DNA of 64,000 nucleotides. It comes from Curtobacterium sp. VKM Ac-1393 (GTDB taxonomy: Bacteria; Actinomycetota; Actinomycetes; Actinomycetales; Microbacteriaceae). The DNA lies in assembly GCF_015350995.1 (NCBI RefSeq), contig NZ_JADKRW010000001.1:447702-511701 (forward strand), read 5' to 3'. The notes below the pieces were generated by a model. It saw only the letters and a list, made by a program, of their open reading frames with translations. It made no database searches and was not told where the DNA came from. This document shows, one piece after another, positions 9,268-18,221 of this stretch; positions within the stretch are counted from its first letter, which is position 1, and each line of letters opens with the position of its first letter. Position numbers and translations under genes: made by a program.

Positions 9268-9277
9268 CGCCCCGGGG

Positions 9278-9964
9278 TCAGATGTCCCAGCTGCCGTCGT
9301 CGCCGTCGCTCCACGTGGCGTGGCGGCGCGCGGCGTGCGGCTCGTAGCGTTCCATCCAGCCGCGCTCGAGTCGGGCGACCGCACGGTCGAACGCCGGCAC
9401 GAGGTCCAGGTCCGACCGCAGGAGTGCCTGCAGCTGCAGCCCCTCGTACAGCGCGATGAGCTGTTCGGCGCCGCGTCGGGGTTCCATCGTGTGCGGGGCG
9501 CGGCCGGTCGCGATGTCGCGCTCGAGCCCGCGCTTCACCTGCGCGTAGAAGAGCTGGTAGCGCGAGCGCAGGTAGGTCGCCATCGGGTGCTCGGCGTTGC
9601 CGGCGACCGACAGCAGGGCGACGAGCAGGCGCATGAGCGCGGGGTCCTCGGCGTTCGAGGCGACGATCGCGCGCAGGAGGTCGACGGTCGAGCCGTCCCC
9701 GACCTCGCGGGTGACCTCGTCCATCCGGCCGCCGTTCCAGCGGTCGACGGCTGCCAGCACCAGGCCGTCCCACGACGGGAAGTGCTGTTCGATCTCCTCG
9801 ACGGAGATGCCCATCCGCTCCGCCACGTGCACGGCGCGTGCCTCGTGGAAGGGGACGTCGCGGAGCAGGTCGACGGTGGCCCCCACGATCGTGATCCGCA
9901 GGTGCAGGGTCGCCGCCGCAGCCACTGCGGCCTGCGTGTCGGCGCTGGTGTGTTCGAGCATCAT
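9278..9964 (-). CDS. TetR-family transcriptional regulator
   Basis: 228 residues, all-helical. Residues about 22-68 fit a TetR DNA-binding domain, with HEARAVHVAERMGISVEEIEQHFP as the helix-turn-helix part, although it is less canonical than most. The remaining ligand domain is typical in length. The ATG at 9962-9964 is chosen over the longer frame because a GGAGGG site lies just upstream; a second ATG follows directly. It converges on the ThrE gene with only 10 bp between stops and diverges from the small gene at 10131. Target genes and ligand are unknown. Confidence 0.8.
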   Translation of the reverse strand: MMLEHTSADTQAAVAAAATLHLRITIVGATVDLLRDVPFHEARAVHVAERMGISVEEIEQHFPSWDGLVLAAVDRWNGGRMDEVTREVGDGSTVDLLRAIVASNAEDPALMRLLVALLSVAGNAEHPMATYLRSRYQLFYAQVKRGLERDIATGRAPHTMEPRRGAEQLIALYEGLQLQALLRSDLDLVPAFDRAVARLERGWMERYEPHAARRHATWSDGDDGSWDI

Positions 9965-10130
9965 GCCCTCCGTCGTTCCGCGGACGTCCTGTCCGGGTCG
10001 CCCCGACTCCGGGGCATGTCCATCCAAACGCAGAACGGGGGACAACAGAATCCCCGGTCCGGGTGTCAGCACATGGGGGGACACGGACACCGACACCACG
10101 TCCAGCGCGCTCGCACGGATCCGTGTGACG

Positions 10131-10457
10131 ATGCCGGACATGACCCCGAACGACCCCACCGCGCAGGGACTCGCGACCATGGCCTCGGCCGGCTTCGAGT
10201 TCGGCGGCGACCCGGACCAGGTCGCGCACGACGTCCGGACGATGTGGGAGCAACTCGGACGACCCTCGGGCGCGTTCGACGCCGCAGCGCGCGCGATCGC
10301 GGTGTTGCCCCAGCGGCCGGAGGTCCCGATCGTCGACCAGGCCCGCCGCCAGGCGTTCGAGCACGCGATCGGGATCAACCCGGTCGAGGTCGAGCTCGCC
10401 GCCGCCCTGTCCGCACGCGAGCTGCTGGAGCGGATGGCGCGTACCGTCTCCTGCTGA
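10131..10457 (+). CDS. Small hypothetical protein
   Basis: 108 residues (MPDMTPNDPT start; an ATG at 10140 would give 105). The protein is acidic to neutral, probably helical, has no signal peptide or membrane span, and shows no motif I recognise. It is supported by strong third-position G/C bias and by lying divergent to the TetR gene. No convincing ribosome site precedes either ATG, so the start is uncertain. It could be a TetR-linked accessory gene, but nothing in the sequence shows a function. Confidence 0.5.
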   Translation: MPDMTPNDPTAQGLATMASAGFEFGGDPDQVAHDVRTMWEQLGRPSGAFDAAARAIAVLPQRPEVPIVDQARRQAFEHAIGINPVEVELAAALSARELLERMARTVSC

Positions 10458-10517
10458 CGCGCCCCCGCGGCCCGCGGCCCGCGCCCGCGCGGCCCGCGCG
10501 TGGCCCGTCACACACGA

Positions 10518-10575
10518 AACCAGGTTCCGGACACCACACCACGCAACCGCGCGGTGCTGTGTCCGGAACCTGGTT
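10518..10575. terminator. 17-bp inverted repeat, likely bidirectional terminator
   Basis: Arms at 10518-10534 and 10559-10575 are perfect reverse complements (core AGGTTCCGGACAC), separated by 24 bp. They lie between the convergent small gene (stop 10457) and the SDR gene (stop 10600), where a two-way terminator is expected. A G/C-only stretch (10458-10503) precedes it. No T-run is present. Confidence 0.5.
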
Positions 10576-10599
10576 CCTCGGTACTCCCGGAGCGGCGTG

Positions 10600-11499
10600 T
10601 TACGGCGTCGGCATCCCACCGTCGACGTGCAGCGTCTCGCCCACCACGTACGACGACTCACCACTCGCCAGGAACACGTAGGCCGGTGCGAGCTCGGCCG
10701 GCTGGCCCCAGCGACCGAGGTAGGTCTGCTCGCCCGCGGACGGCAGCGCCTCGGGCGGCTGGCCACCAGCGGGCTGCAGCGGCGTCCAGATCGGCCCCGG
10801 CGCCACGGCGTTCACACGGATGCCCTTCGGCGCGAGCTGCGCGGCCAGGCCCTTCGCCAGGTTGTTCACGGTCGCCTTCGTGGCCGCGTAGTGCACCAGG
10901 TGCGGTGACGGTGCGTAGGCCTGGATCGACGTGGTGTTGATGATCGTCGAGCCCGGCTGCAGGTGCGGCACCGCGGCCTTCGTGATGCGGAAGGTCGCGT
11001 AGGCGTTCGTCTTGAAGGTCTCGTCGAACTCCTCGTCCGAGATCTTCGTGATGTCGTCGACGTTCTGCTGCTTGCCGGCGTTGTTCACCAGGATGTCGAT
11101 CCCACCGAGCTGCGCCACGGTGTCGGCGACGATCTGCTCGCACACCGCGAGCGAGGTGATGTCGCCGGGCAGCGCGACGGCCTTGCGACCCGCGGCCTCG
11201 ATGAGGCCGATGATGCGGTCGGCGTCCTCTTGCTCCTCGGGCAGGTACGAGATCGCGACGTCCGCACCCTCGCGTGCGTAGGCGATCGCGACGGCCGCAC
11301 CGATGCCGGAGTCGCCACCGGTGACGAGCGCCTTGCGGCCCGTCAGCCGTCCGGAGCCGCGGTACGTGTCCTCGCCGTGGTCGGCGGGGACGTTCTCCGC
11401 CATCTCGGCGTCGGTCCCCGCGCCCTCGAGGTACTGCTCGTCCGGCTTCTTGTCGGCGTACATCTTCGTCGGGTCCTGCATGCTGTACTGGTCCGTCAT
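10600..11499 (-). CDS. SDR oxidoreductase with N-terminal extension (YghA/GSP39-like)
   Basis: 299 residues. An N-terminal extension of about 50 residues (DQYSMQDPTKMY onward) precedes a classical SDR domain, as in stress-linked oxidoreductases of the YghA/general-stress-protein-39 type. The nucleotide motif is TGGDSGIG, NNAG is present, and the catalytic Y-x-x-x-K is YAATK with an upstream Ser. It reduces or oxidises a carbonyl or alcohol with NAD(P)(H); the substrate is unknown. The ATG at 11497-11499 has GGAG upstream; an in-frame ATG 18 bp earlier is less likely. A clear paralog sits at 48090-48977. Confidence 0.88.
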   Translation of the reverse strand: MTDQYSMQDPTKMYADKKPDEQYLEGAGTDAEMAENVPADHGEDTYRGSGRLTGRKALVTGGDSGIGAAVAIAYAREGADVAISYLPEEQEDADRIIGLIEAAGRKAVALPGDITSLAVCEQIVADTVAQLGGIDILVNNAGKQQNVDDITKISDEEFDETFKTNAYATFRITKAAVPHLQPGSTIINTTSIQAYAPSPHLVHYAATKATVNNLAKGLAAQLAPKGIRVNAVAPGPIWTPLQPAGGQPPEALPSAGEQTYLGRWGQPAELAPAYVFLASGESSYVVGETLHVDGGMPTP

Positions 11500-11697
11500 G
11501 CGGCTGACGCTCCGCATCGGGTCACGACCGGCCGTCCAGGAGGCTGTCCCCCGGTGCGCGGAGCGGCCTGCGCCCGCCGCGCGCAGCGGTCCAGGGCCGC
11601 AGGTGCGTGATCCTCGTTTGTCACGGTCCGGTGACGGCCAGGACCCGATTCGGTAACACCTGTCGTCCGGGACGGATCGGGGTCGTACCGTCGAACG

Positions 11698-12417
11698 GTG
11701 ACTCCTCGGACCCTGCTGGCGCTCGGCGCCGCCGTGCTGGCCTTCTCGGCCGGCACGTTCGCGGTCGACGCGATGCCCGGGCTCGGTGCGGGCACGGCCG
11801 TCGCAGCCGAGACCACCCACGACGTCGCCCCGGTGCACGTGTCCAACGCGAAGCTCCGACGGGTCGACTCGATCGAGCTCGACGCCGAGTCACTGGTGTT
11901 GCGGAACGGCGGCAAGACCGTCGTCGAGTCCTCGATGCGCGACTCCCGACTGACGGTCAGCCTGCTCGACCGACTGCTCGGCACCCCCTCGCGCACCCAG
12001 ACGGCCGAGGGCGACGGCGGGGCGTGCTTCCCCGCCGGCACCACCTACACGTGGGGCGGTGCGATCCGGGTCGCAGCCCTGACGACCGATGCCCGGGCCG
12101 GCAACGCCGTCGAGATCCGGGTCCTGCGCGACGGGGTCCGCAGCCGGCTGGGGGCGGAGATCGAGCTCACCGGGCCGGACGGTGTCCAGGTCGGCGACGA
12201 CATCGCCGACGAGATCGCCGACGCGACGCGCTCCGAACGGGTGTCCTACGGCGCCGACGACTCCCGCGCCTGGCAGTTGCTGCTGCGCGAGGGATGGGAG
12301 CGCTCGGACGACGACTCCGACCGCTCGGGGACCAACGGTGTGTCGGCACTGACGAACGAGACGACCGTCACGGTGCTCGGATCCCCGATGCCCGTGCACG
12401 CCGCGCGGAGCTGCTGA
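11698..12417 (+). CDS. Secreted protein of unknown function
   Basis: 239 residues from a GTG at 11698. Residues 1-37 look like a signal peptide (hydrophobic LLALGAAVLAFSAGTFAV, then AVAAE). The mature part is mostly beta-like, with one Cys near 110 and another at the C-terminus (ARSC), and no domain I recognise. The gene has its own upstream region and is divergent from the SDR at 11499. Its stop is 2 bp from the stop of the convergent EEP gene. Likely exported to the envelope; role unknown. Confidence 0.7.
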   Translation: MTPRTLLALGAAVLAFSAGTFAVDAMPGLGAGTAVAAETTHDVAPVHVSNAKLRRVDSIELDAESLVLRNGGKTVVESSMRDSRLTVSLLDRLLGTPSRTQTAEGDGGACFPAGTTYTWGGAIRVAALTTDARAGNAVEIRVLRDGVRSRLGAEIELTGPDGVQVGDDIADEIADATRSERVSYGADDSRAWQLLLREGWERSDDDSDRSGTNGVSALTNETTVTVLGSPMPVHAARSC

Positions 12418-12418
12418 C

Positions 12419-13201
12419 TCACACGCGGATCGTCGCCACCACCGGGAAGTGGTCGCTGGCGAACCACGTGTCCGGACCGTCGTGGTCGATCACGACGCTG
12501 TCGACCCCGGTGATCCCCCGGGTCAGCACCCAGTCGATGCGCTCACCGGTGTCGAGCGGCGGTTCCCAGTCGTTGAACGTCGCGGTGCGGTCCGCGGGGT
12601 CGCCCGCGAGCAGCCACGTGTCGTCGAACCCGGCTTCGGCGAACACGTGTGACGCCGTGCCGGCACCAGCGGCCTCGTTGCAGTCGCCCGCGACGATGAC
12701 GGGGCCGGTCTCCCCCGCCAGGCGTTCGACGATCAGGGCCGCGCTCTTGCCGCGCACCTCGTCGCCGTGCTGACCGGGTTCGTGGTCCAGGTGCGTCGTG
12801 AGCAGGGTGAAGGACGGTCCGTCGGTGTCCAGGAAGGTGGCGTGGTTCGCGATCCGCGGGAACAGACTGCCCCACGTGTTCGAGACCGGCTCGTCCGGGG
12901 TGTCCGACAGCCAGAAGGAGCCTTCGTCGGTCGGCCGGAACCGATCGCGTCGGAAGAACACCGCCGGGTGTTCACCCGCGGTGCCGCCCTCGCGCCCCTG
13001 CCCGACGTCCGCGTGCTCCGGCAGGCCGGCGCGCAGGTCGTCCAGCTGGTGTGCGAAGGCCTCCTGCACGCACACCAGGTCGGGGTCGTGCCGACGGATG
13101 ACCTCGAGGAGGACGGGGAGCCGGGCCGGCCAGTCGTGCTCCGGATCGGGGTTCTTGATGTTGTAGGTCATCAGGACGATCGAACGCGCTGCGTTGCTCA
13201 C
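12419..13201 (-). CDS. Endonuclease/exonuclease/phosphatase (EEP) family hydrolase
   Basis: 260 residues with the complete EEP metal site: N14 (TYNIKN), E47 (CVQEAF), the His of TTHLDHE, D and N of AGDCNE, and the C-terminal SDHFPV. These enzymes cut phosphodiesters (DNA, RNA, lipid or sugar phosphates); there is no signal peptide, so it is probably cytosolic. The fold is complete with no extra domain, so the substrate cannot be narrowed. It runs tail-to-tail with the secreted gene ending at 12417. Confidence 0.87.
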   Translation of the reverse strand: MSNAARSIVLMTYNIKNPDPEHDWPARLPVLLEVIRRHDPDLVCVQEAFAHQLDDLRAGLPEHADVGQGREGGTAGEHPAVFFRRDRFRPTDEGSFWLSDTPDEPVSNTWGSLFPRIANHATFLDTDGPSFTLLTTHLDHEPGQHGDEVRGKSAALIVERLAGETGPVIVAGDCNEAAGAGTASHVFAEAGFDDTWLLAGDPADRTATFNDWEPPLDTGERIDWVLTRGITGVDSVVIDHDGPDTWFASDHFPVVATIRV

Positions 13202-13236
13202 TCCTCGAACCTAGCGACCCGAGCTCGGTCGTGGCG

Positions 13237-14733
13237 TCAGTTGATGCAGGTGCCCTCGGTGCCGTAGTTGTGCACGTCGGTCGACTTCGGCGCGGGCTCC
13301 TTGGTCGCCTGCTTCGTCGCCTTCGAGCCCGAGCCGGATCCGGTTGCGGGCTTCGACGCGGTCGCACTCGGCTCGCTGGCGGCCTTCGCCGTCTTGCCGT
13401 CGGTACCGAGCACGAGCGTGACGCCCGTGACCGCACTGGTGCGGACGGCGACGGCGCCGGGCACCGCCGCGGCGATCGCCTTCGCCTGCGACTCCTGGCC
13501 GGCCGGGTACTGCACCTGCGTGGTCGTGGTCGTGGCCGAGGAACCGGCCGGTGCGACCTGGAAGCCGCGGCTCGTCAGCACCTGTCCCGCTGCGGTGGCC
13601 GCACCCTCGACGCCGCTGCCGTTCAGGACGGTGACCGAGGTGTTCGCCGGCTGCGCACGACCGGCCTTCTCGTACGCTTCCGGTGCGCCGACCAGACCCT
13701 GGACGAACGCGGGCAGTCCCACGGTGTCGACCTCGACGATCGACAGCGCCGAGCCGTTGACGTAGATCGTCGGCGTGCCGAGTGTCGGGATCGTGGCGGA
13801 CTGGATGTTCGCCGGCCGCAGGTTCCGCAGCTGCGTCGCGAGGGAGAGCAAGTCGGTGTCGGTCTGGATCGAGCCGCCGACGGCCTTGAGGATGTTGCCC
13901 ATCTTGACGGGGTTGAGCAGCGTGCCCGCAGAAGTGACCTTCCGCGCCTCTTGCGACAGGAAGTACTGCTGCCGGACGTTGCGGTCGAGGTCGCCGTTCG
14001 GCAGGCCGTGGCGCTGACGGACGAACGACAGCGCCTGCTTCGCGTCGAGCGTGGACTTGCCCGCGGGCAGGTTGACGCCGGAGTACGGGTCGTTGGTGGC
14101 CTGGTTCAGGCAGACCTGCACCGGTCCGAGCTCCTTGACCACCTGGTAGAAGCCGAGCAGCGAGACGCGCACGTAGTGGTCGATCTGCAGACCACTCAGG
14201 TTCTCGATGGTCTTGATGAGCAACTTCGCACCACCGGTGTCACCGCCGCCGTTGAGCGTGCCGTAGTAGAACGCGCTGTTGAGCTTGCCCTTGCCGACGT
14301 CCGGGATGTCCACGTACGAGTCACGGGGGAACGAGATCATCGTCGCCTGCGAGCCGTCGGCGCTGATGTGCAGGACGATCATCGTGTCGGTGTTCGTCGC
14401 CCCGCCGTCCGACTCGGTGCTGAGTTCGGCGAGCTGCTCAGGGGTGGCGTTGTCCGGTCGGTGGTCGTCACCGACGAGCAGGATGTTCTGCGCCTGACCG
14501 TCGACGTCGTCCTTCTTGTCCTTCTTGCCGGTGATCGCGTTGACGATCGTGACGCCCCCGGACAGCTGGTTGTACGCGTACGCCGTGTAGCCGACGCCCA
14601 GCACGAGGGCCATCGTGAGCACGCCCGCGATCGCTGGGAAGACCACGCCCGCTCGGCGTTTCTGGCGCCCGTGGCGCGGCGTCACGGTGCCGCGACGCGC
14701 GGGCTCCGTCGTCTGCTCGGGTTCGTTGCTCAC
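13237..14733 (-). CDS. LytR-CpsA-Psr (LCP) glycopolymer transferase with LytR_C domain
   Basis: 498 residues from a GTG at 14731-14733. A basic cytosolic head is followed by one membrane span (about 34-56) and the LCP domain (about 83-300): NILLVGDDHRPD, FPRDSYVDIP, a conserved Arg/Asp cluster near FVRQRHGLPNGD and RNVRQQYF. Residues about 360-440 form a LytR_C domain (SVTVLNGSGVEG), then a Ser/Thr/Ala/Lys-rich tail to a terminal Cys. LCP enzymes transfer lipid-linked glycopolymers to peptidoglycan on the outer face. An ATG 75 bp upstream would add unconserved residues. A second, shorter LCP gene lies at 18222. Confidence 0.88.
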   Translation of the reverse strand: MSNEPEQTTEPARRGTVTPRHGRQKRRAGVVFPAIAGVLTMALVLGVGYTAYAYNQLSGGVTIVNAITGKKDKKDDVDGQAQNILLVGDDHRPDNATPEQLAELSTESDGGATNTDTMIVLHISADGSQATMISFPRDSYVDIPDVGKGKLNSAFYYGTLNGGGDTGGAKLLIKTIENLSGLQIDHYVRVSLLGFYQVVKELGPVQVCLNQATNDPYSGVNLPAGKSTLDAKQALSFVRQRHGLPNGDLDRNVRQQYFLSQEARKVTSAGTLLNPVKMGNILKAVGGSIQTDTDLLSLATQLRNLRPANIQSATIPTLGTPTIYVNGSALSIVEVDTVGLPAFVQGLVGAPEAYEKAGRAQPANTSVTVLNGSGVEGAATAAGQVLTSRGFQVAPAGSSATTTTTQVQYPAGQESQAKAIAAAVPGAVAVRTSAVTGVTLVLGTDGKTAKAASEPSATASKPATGSGSGSKATKQATKEPAPKSTDVHNYGTEGTCIN

Positions 14734-14826
14734 CGGGAAACCATAACCGGCGCGCACCCAACGGACATGGACTGCGCCTGGAAGGTCACCCCACAGCCCC
14801 TGCGACACCCCTCACGCGAGGAGACC

Positions 14827-15477
14827 CTACGCGCGCGACGGCAGCAGGTGGATGGCCTCCATGGCCAGCTCGGCCGCGATCGGGTCCTTCGCCAGGACGG
14901 CGGCCTTGAGCTTCGCGAGCTCGGGCAGGATCACGTCGGCCGGCACGAGCTCGGCGAGCTCGGGGACCCGGAGCTTGAAGGACAGCCCGTCGGTGGTCGA
15001 CCGGCAGAGCTGGACGAGCGACGGGTTGCCGCAGGCGTCCGCCCACTGGGAGTAGATGTCGGCGCCGTCGCGGGCGACCTGGTCCTGCTCGTGTGCGCCG
15101 ACACGGGCGACGACCTCGTCGAGCATCTTCACGATCTTCTTGCGCTGCGGTTCGGTGAAGTTCGGCACGGCGAGCCGCACGACCCCGCCGTAGATCACGC
15201 CGAGGGTGCGGTAGGCGTCGAGGAGCTCGTCCTTGGTCGGGGCGGCCACACGGGTGTAGCGGTTCGGGGCCATCTCGATCAGGCCGGCGCGGGCGAGCTC
15301 GGCGAGTGCTTCACGGATCGGGGTGCGGGAGACACCGAGCCACGCGATCAGGTCGTCGTCGTTGAGTCGCTCGCCGGGCTCCAGCGTGCCGTCCATGATC
15401 GCGTCGCGGATCTTGTCCTGCACGGTGTCACGGAGGAGCTTGCGCTCGGCGGCGGGCTGCGTCGAAGGAACTGGCAT
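14827..15477 (-). CDS. GntR-family regulator, FCD type
   Basis: 216 residues. The N-terminal winged helix (about 15-80) reads KIRDAIMDGTLEPGERLNDDDL then GVSRTPIREALAELARAGLIEMAPN, the standard GntR signature. The C-terminal helical FCD domain (about 85-205) would bind a carboxylate ligand through a metal. It starts 12 bp after the MMPL gene stop on the same strand, so it is probably co-transcribed with the exporter. A GntR repressor behind an MMPL pump is an unusual pairing, and which promoter it controls is unknown. Confidence 0.88.
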   Translation of the reverse strand: MPVPSTQPAAERKLLRDTVQDKIRDAIMDGTLEPGERLNDDDLIAWLGVSRTPIREALAELARAGLIEMAPNRYTRVAAPTKDELLDAYRTLGVIYGGVVRLAVPNFTEPQRKKIVKMLDEVVARVGAHEQDQVARDGADIYSQWADACGNPSLVQLCRSTTDGLSFKLRVPELAELVPADVILPELAKLKAAVLAKDPIAAELAMEAIHLLPSRA

Positions 15478-15489
15478 ACGCCCAGCGTG

Positions 15490-17628
15490 TCACATGTGAT
15501 GGTTCGCGCGCGAGAGGCGCGACGGCCACCACGCGCGACGGCCGAGGTCGTACGCGATCGCCGGCACGAGCAGCGAACGGACCACGATCGTGTCGAGCAT
15601 GACGCCGAACGCCACCACGAACGCGATCTGCACGAGGAACAGGATCGGGATGACGCCGAGCGCCGCGAACGTCGCCGCGAGCACCACGCCGGCCGAGGTG
15701 ATGACGCCGCCGGTGACGCCGAGCCCGCGCAGGACCCCCTCGTGCGGACCGTGCTGCAACGCCTCTTCCCGCACACGGGTCATGAGGAAGATGTTGTAGT
15801 CCACCCCGAGCGCGACGAGGAACACGAACGAGTACAGCGGGACGCTCGGGTCCGCGCCGGGGAAGTGGAACACGTGGTCGAACACGAGCGCGCCGACACC
15901 GAGGGCCGCGGCGAACGACACGATCACGCTGCCGATGAGCACGAGCGGGGCAACGATGCTGCGGAGCAGGAGCATCAGGATGAGCAGGATCACGACGAGC
16001 ACCACGGGGATGATCAGGGTGCGGTCGCGGATGCCGGTGTCGTTCGTGTCGACGGCCGTCGCGGTGACGCCGCCGACGACCGCGCCGGGGTCGACTCGTT
16101 CCACCGCGGTGCGGAGGTCGCGGACGGTCTGTTCGGCCGCGTCCGAGTCGGCCGGGTCGGACAGGGTGACCTCGAGCAGGACGTCCCCGCGCGAGACGGT
16201 GGGGTCGGTGGCGGTGCCCGACGAGGCGGCGGCGCCCGTGGCCGGGTCGCTCGTCACGGGTACGGTGCCGGACGGGGCGTCCTTCGCGGCGGCCACGACC
16301 CCGTCGACACCGTGGACCGCCGTGATCGCGTCGACCAGGCCGTCGAGGTCGCGCTCCGACCCGATCACCTGCGCCGGGCTGCCGGAGCCACCCGGGAAGT
16401 GGTCGGCGAGCACGTTCTGCCCGTCGCGCGCCTGCGAGGCCCCGATGACCAGGTCGCTCTGCGGGACCCCGTCGGCCTTGAGCCCGACCAAGCCGGTGCC
16501 CATCGCGAGCAACCCCACCGTGCAGACGATCCGCACCACCCGTGAGCGCTTGGCGACGAGCCGACCGACCCGGGCCCAGACACCGCGGGCGTCCGTACCG
16601 GTGAGCACCGGGTGCGCGCTGCCGTACGCGGGACGGAGCGGCCAGAACGCGGCACGGCGGAACGCGAGCAGCAGGGCTGGCAGCAGCGACAGGGCGGCGA
16701 GCAGGCTGAACGCGATGCCGATCGCCGCGACCGGGCCGAGCGCCTTGTTCGAGTTGAGGTCCGAGAGCAGCAGGCAGAGCACGCCCACGATGACGGTGCC
16801 GCCGGAGGCCAGGATCGGCTCGAGACTCCCGCGGAGCGCGGCCTTCGTCGCACCCCAGCCGGTGCGGTGGTCGCGCAGTGCCTCGCGGAACCTGGCGGTG
16901 TACAGCAGGGCGTAGTCCGTCGCCGCGCCGATCACCAGGATCGACAGGATGCCCTGCACCTGGCCGTTCACGGTGACGATGCCGGCCTTCGCGAGCCACC
17001 ACACCACGAGGATCGAGGCGCACAGGGCGAAGGTCGCGGTGCCGAGCACGAGGATCGGCAGGAGCGGTGACCGGTAGACGATGATCAGGATCACGAAGAC
17101 CGCGGCGAGCGCCACCCCGAGCAGCAGGCCGTCGATTCCCGCGAACGCCTCGGTCAGGTCTGCGGTGAACCCGGCCGGCCCGGTGACGTACCCGGAGACG
17201 CCGCTGGGCAGCTCGGCGTCGACGTCGGCGCGGATCGCCTCGACGGCGTCGCCGGTGTCCGCGGCAGCGGTGAGGGTCGCGACGATCTCGACCGCGTCGC
17301 CGTCCTCGCTCGGGATCACCGGGCTGACGGACTCGACGTCGTCACGGTCGCCGAGCCGCGTGGTGAGGTCCTTCGCCGCGCTGAGGTCGGACGACGACAT
17401 CCCGCCGTCGCGCTCGAGCACGACGATCGCGGGCGCGCCCGACTCCTGCCGGAACTCCGAGGCCCGCTCCTGCACCTTCGTGGCGTCGGCCGAGGCCGGC
17501 AGGAACGAGGTCTGGTCGTTGGTCGAGACCTCGGAGATCTTGCCGAAGTACGGACCACCGACGGCGGCGATCGCGAGCCAGACCACGATGACGAGCGCGG
17601 GGAGGACGATGCGGAGGAAGCGGGACAC
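15490..17628 (-). CDS. MMPL/RND-type membrane transporter
   Basis: 712 residues in two repeated halves, each with one leading span, a large extracellular loop and five clustered spans (twelve in all). The conserved RND proton-relay region is visible as GAATDYALLYTARFREAL near 250 and VALGVDYNIFLMTRVREEA near 600. MMPL proteins export lipids, siderophores or drugs using the proton gradient. The GTG at 17626-17628 is the best start: it places the first span at residues 5-25 and lies next to the divergent MarR promoter region. A MarR gene upstream and a palindrome between them suggest MarR control; the GntR gene follows in the operon. Confidence 0.85.
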   Translation of the reverse strand: MSRFLRIVLPALVIVVWLAIAAVGGPYFGKISEVSTNDQTSFLPASADATKVQERASEFRQESGAPAIVVLERDGGMSSSDLSAAKDLTTRLGDRDDVESVSPVIPSEDGDAVEIVATLTAAADTGDAVEAIRADVDAELPSGVSGYVTGPAGFTADLTEAFAGIDGLLLGVALAAVFVILIIVYRSPLLPILVLGTATFALCASILVVWWLAKAGIVTVNGQVQGILSILVIGAATDYALLYTARFREALRDHRTGWGATKAALRGSLEPILASGGTVIVGVLCLLLSDLNSNKALGPVAAIGIAFSLLAALSLLPALLLAFRRAAFWPLRPAYGSAHPVLTGTDARGVWARVGRLVAKRSRVVRIVCTVGLLAMGTGLVGLKADGVPQSDLVIGASQARDGQNVLADHFPGGSGSPAQVIGSERDLDGLVDAITAVHGVDGVVAAAKDAPSGTVPVTSDPATGAAASSGTATDPTVSRGDVLLEVTLSDPADSDAAEQTVRDLRTAVERVDPGAVVGGVTATAVDTNDTGIRDRTLIIPVVLVVILLILMLLLRSIVAPLVLIGSVIVSFAAALGVGALVFDHVFHFPGADPSVPLYSFVFLVALGVDYNIFLMTRVREEALQHGPHEGVLRGLGVTGGVITSAGVVLAATFAALGVIPILFLVQIAFVVAFGVMLDTIVVRSLLVPAIAYDLGRRAWWPSRLSRANHHM

Positions 17629-17650
17629 GTCGGCGAGCGTACACCGATCG

Positions 17651-17662
17651 TCAGCATGCTGA
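17651..17662. promoter_or_regulatory. Candidate MarR operator between MMPL and marR genes
   Basis: A perfect 12-bp palindrome, TCAGCATGCTGA, extending to 14 bp with one mismatch. It sits in the 100-bp gap between the divergent MMPL gene (start 17628) and the MarR gene (start 17729), where a MarR dimer usually binds to repress both. Confidence 0.5.
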
Positions 17663-17728
17663 TTACTAGACGTGCGCGACGCCGACCGCGACGCCGACTG
17701 GGACAGCTGTCGACCGTAGACTGCGCCC

Positions 17729-18142
17729 ATGGACGACACGACCGAGCAGTGGCCGCTCGGACGCCTGCTGTCGGCCGCCGCACGCTCGGTCGAACGGGAC
17801 TGGGACGAACGACTGCGCGCCATCGGGCTGCCGCACGCGGCGCTCATCGCGGTCGACATCCTGATCCGCACGGGCCCCACCGGTGCCGACACGATCGCCC
17901 GCACGGCACGGGTCCAGCCGCAGACGATGTCGCGCACGCTCGAGCGGATGGAGCGGGACGGCCTGGTCGAGCGGACCCCACACCCGGCCGATCGACGCCG
18001 GCGCCTCGTCACCGTGACCGACCACGGGCGTCGGGCCTGGGAGACCGCTCGGCACATCGAGCGCGAGGTCCTGCCGGACGACCCCGCACTCCGGGCCGCC
18101 CTCAGCGCGCTCCTCGGCAAGTCGTCGCGAACCGAACGGTGA
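17729..18142 (+). CDS. MarR-family transcriptional regulator
   Basis: 137 residues. The winged-helix core (about 40-110) has TIARTARVQPQTMSRTLERME as recognition helix region and the family wing HPADRRRRLVTVTDHG with the conserved Asp-Arg pair. MarR proteins act as dimers that release DNA on binding phenolic or drug-like ligands or on oxidation; no Cys is present, so redox sensing is unlikely. It is divergent from the MMPL exporter, the common arrangement for a repressor and its pump, with a palindrome in the shared gap. Confidence 0.9.
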   Translation: MDDTTEQWPLGRLLSAAARSVERDWDERLRAIGLPHAALIAVDILIRTGPTGADTIARTARVQPQTMSRTLERMERDGLVERTPHPADRRRRLVTVTDHGRRAWETARHIEREVLPDDPALRAALSALLGKSSRTER

Positions 18143-18221
18143 CACCCTGTACTTGAAATACCACATGCGATAGGATCGATCGGTCGGTGGCACGGCCGAC
18201 CCGAATCCGCAGGAGTTCCGC

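Noticed and set aside
13231-16545. 1104-codon plus-strand open frame
   Set aside because: Antisense to LCP, GntR and MMPL genes, which all have clear domain matches.
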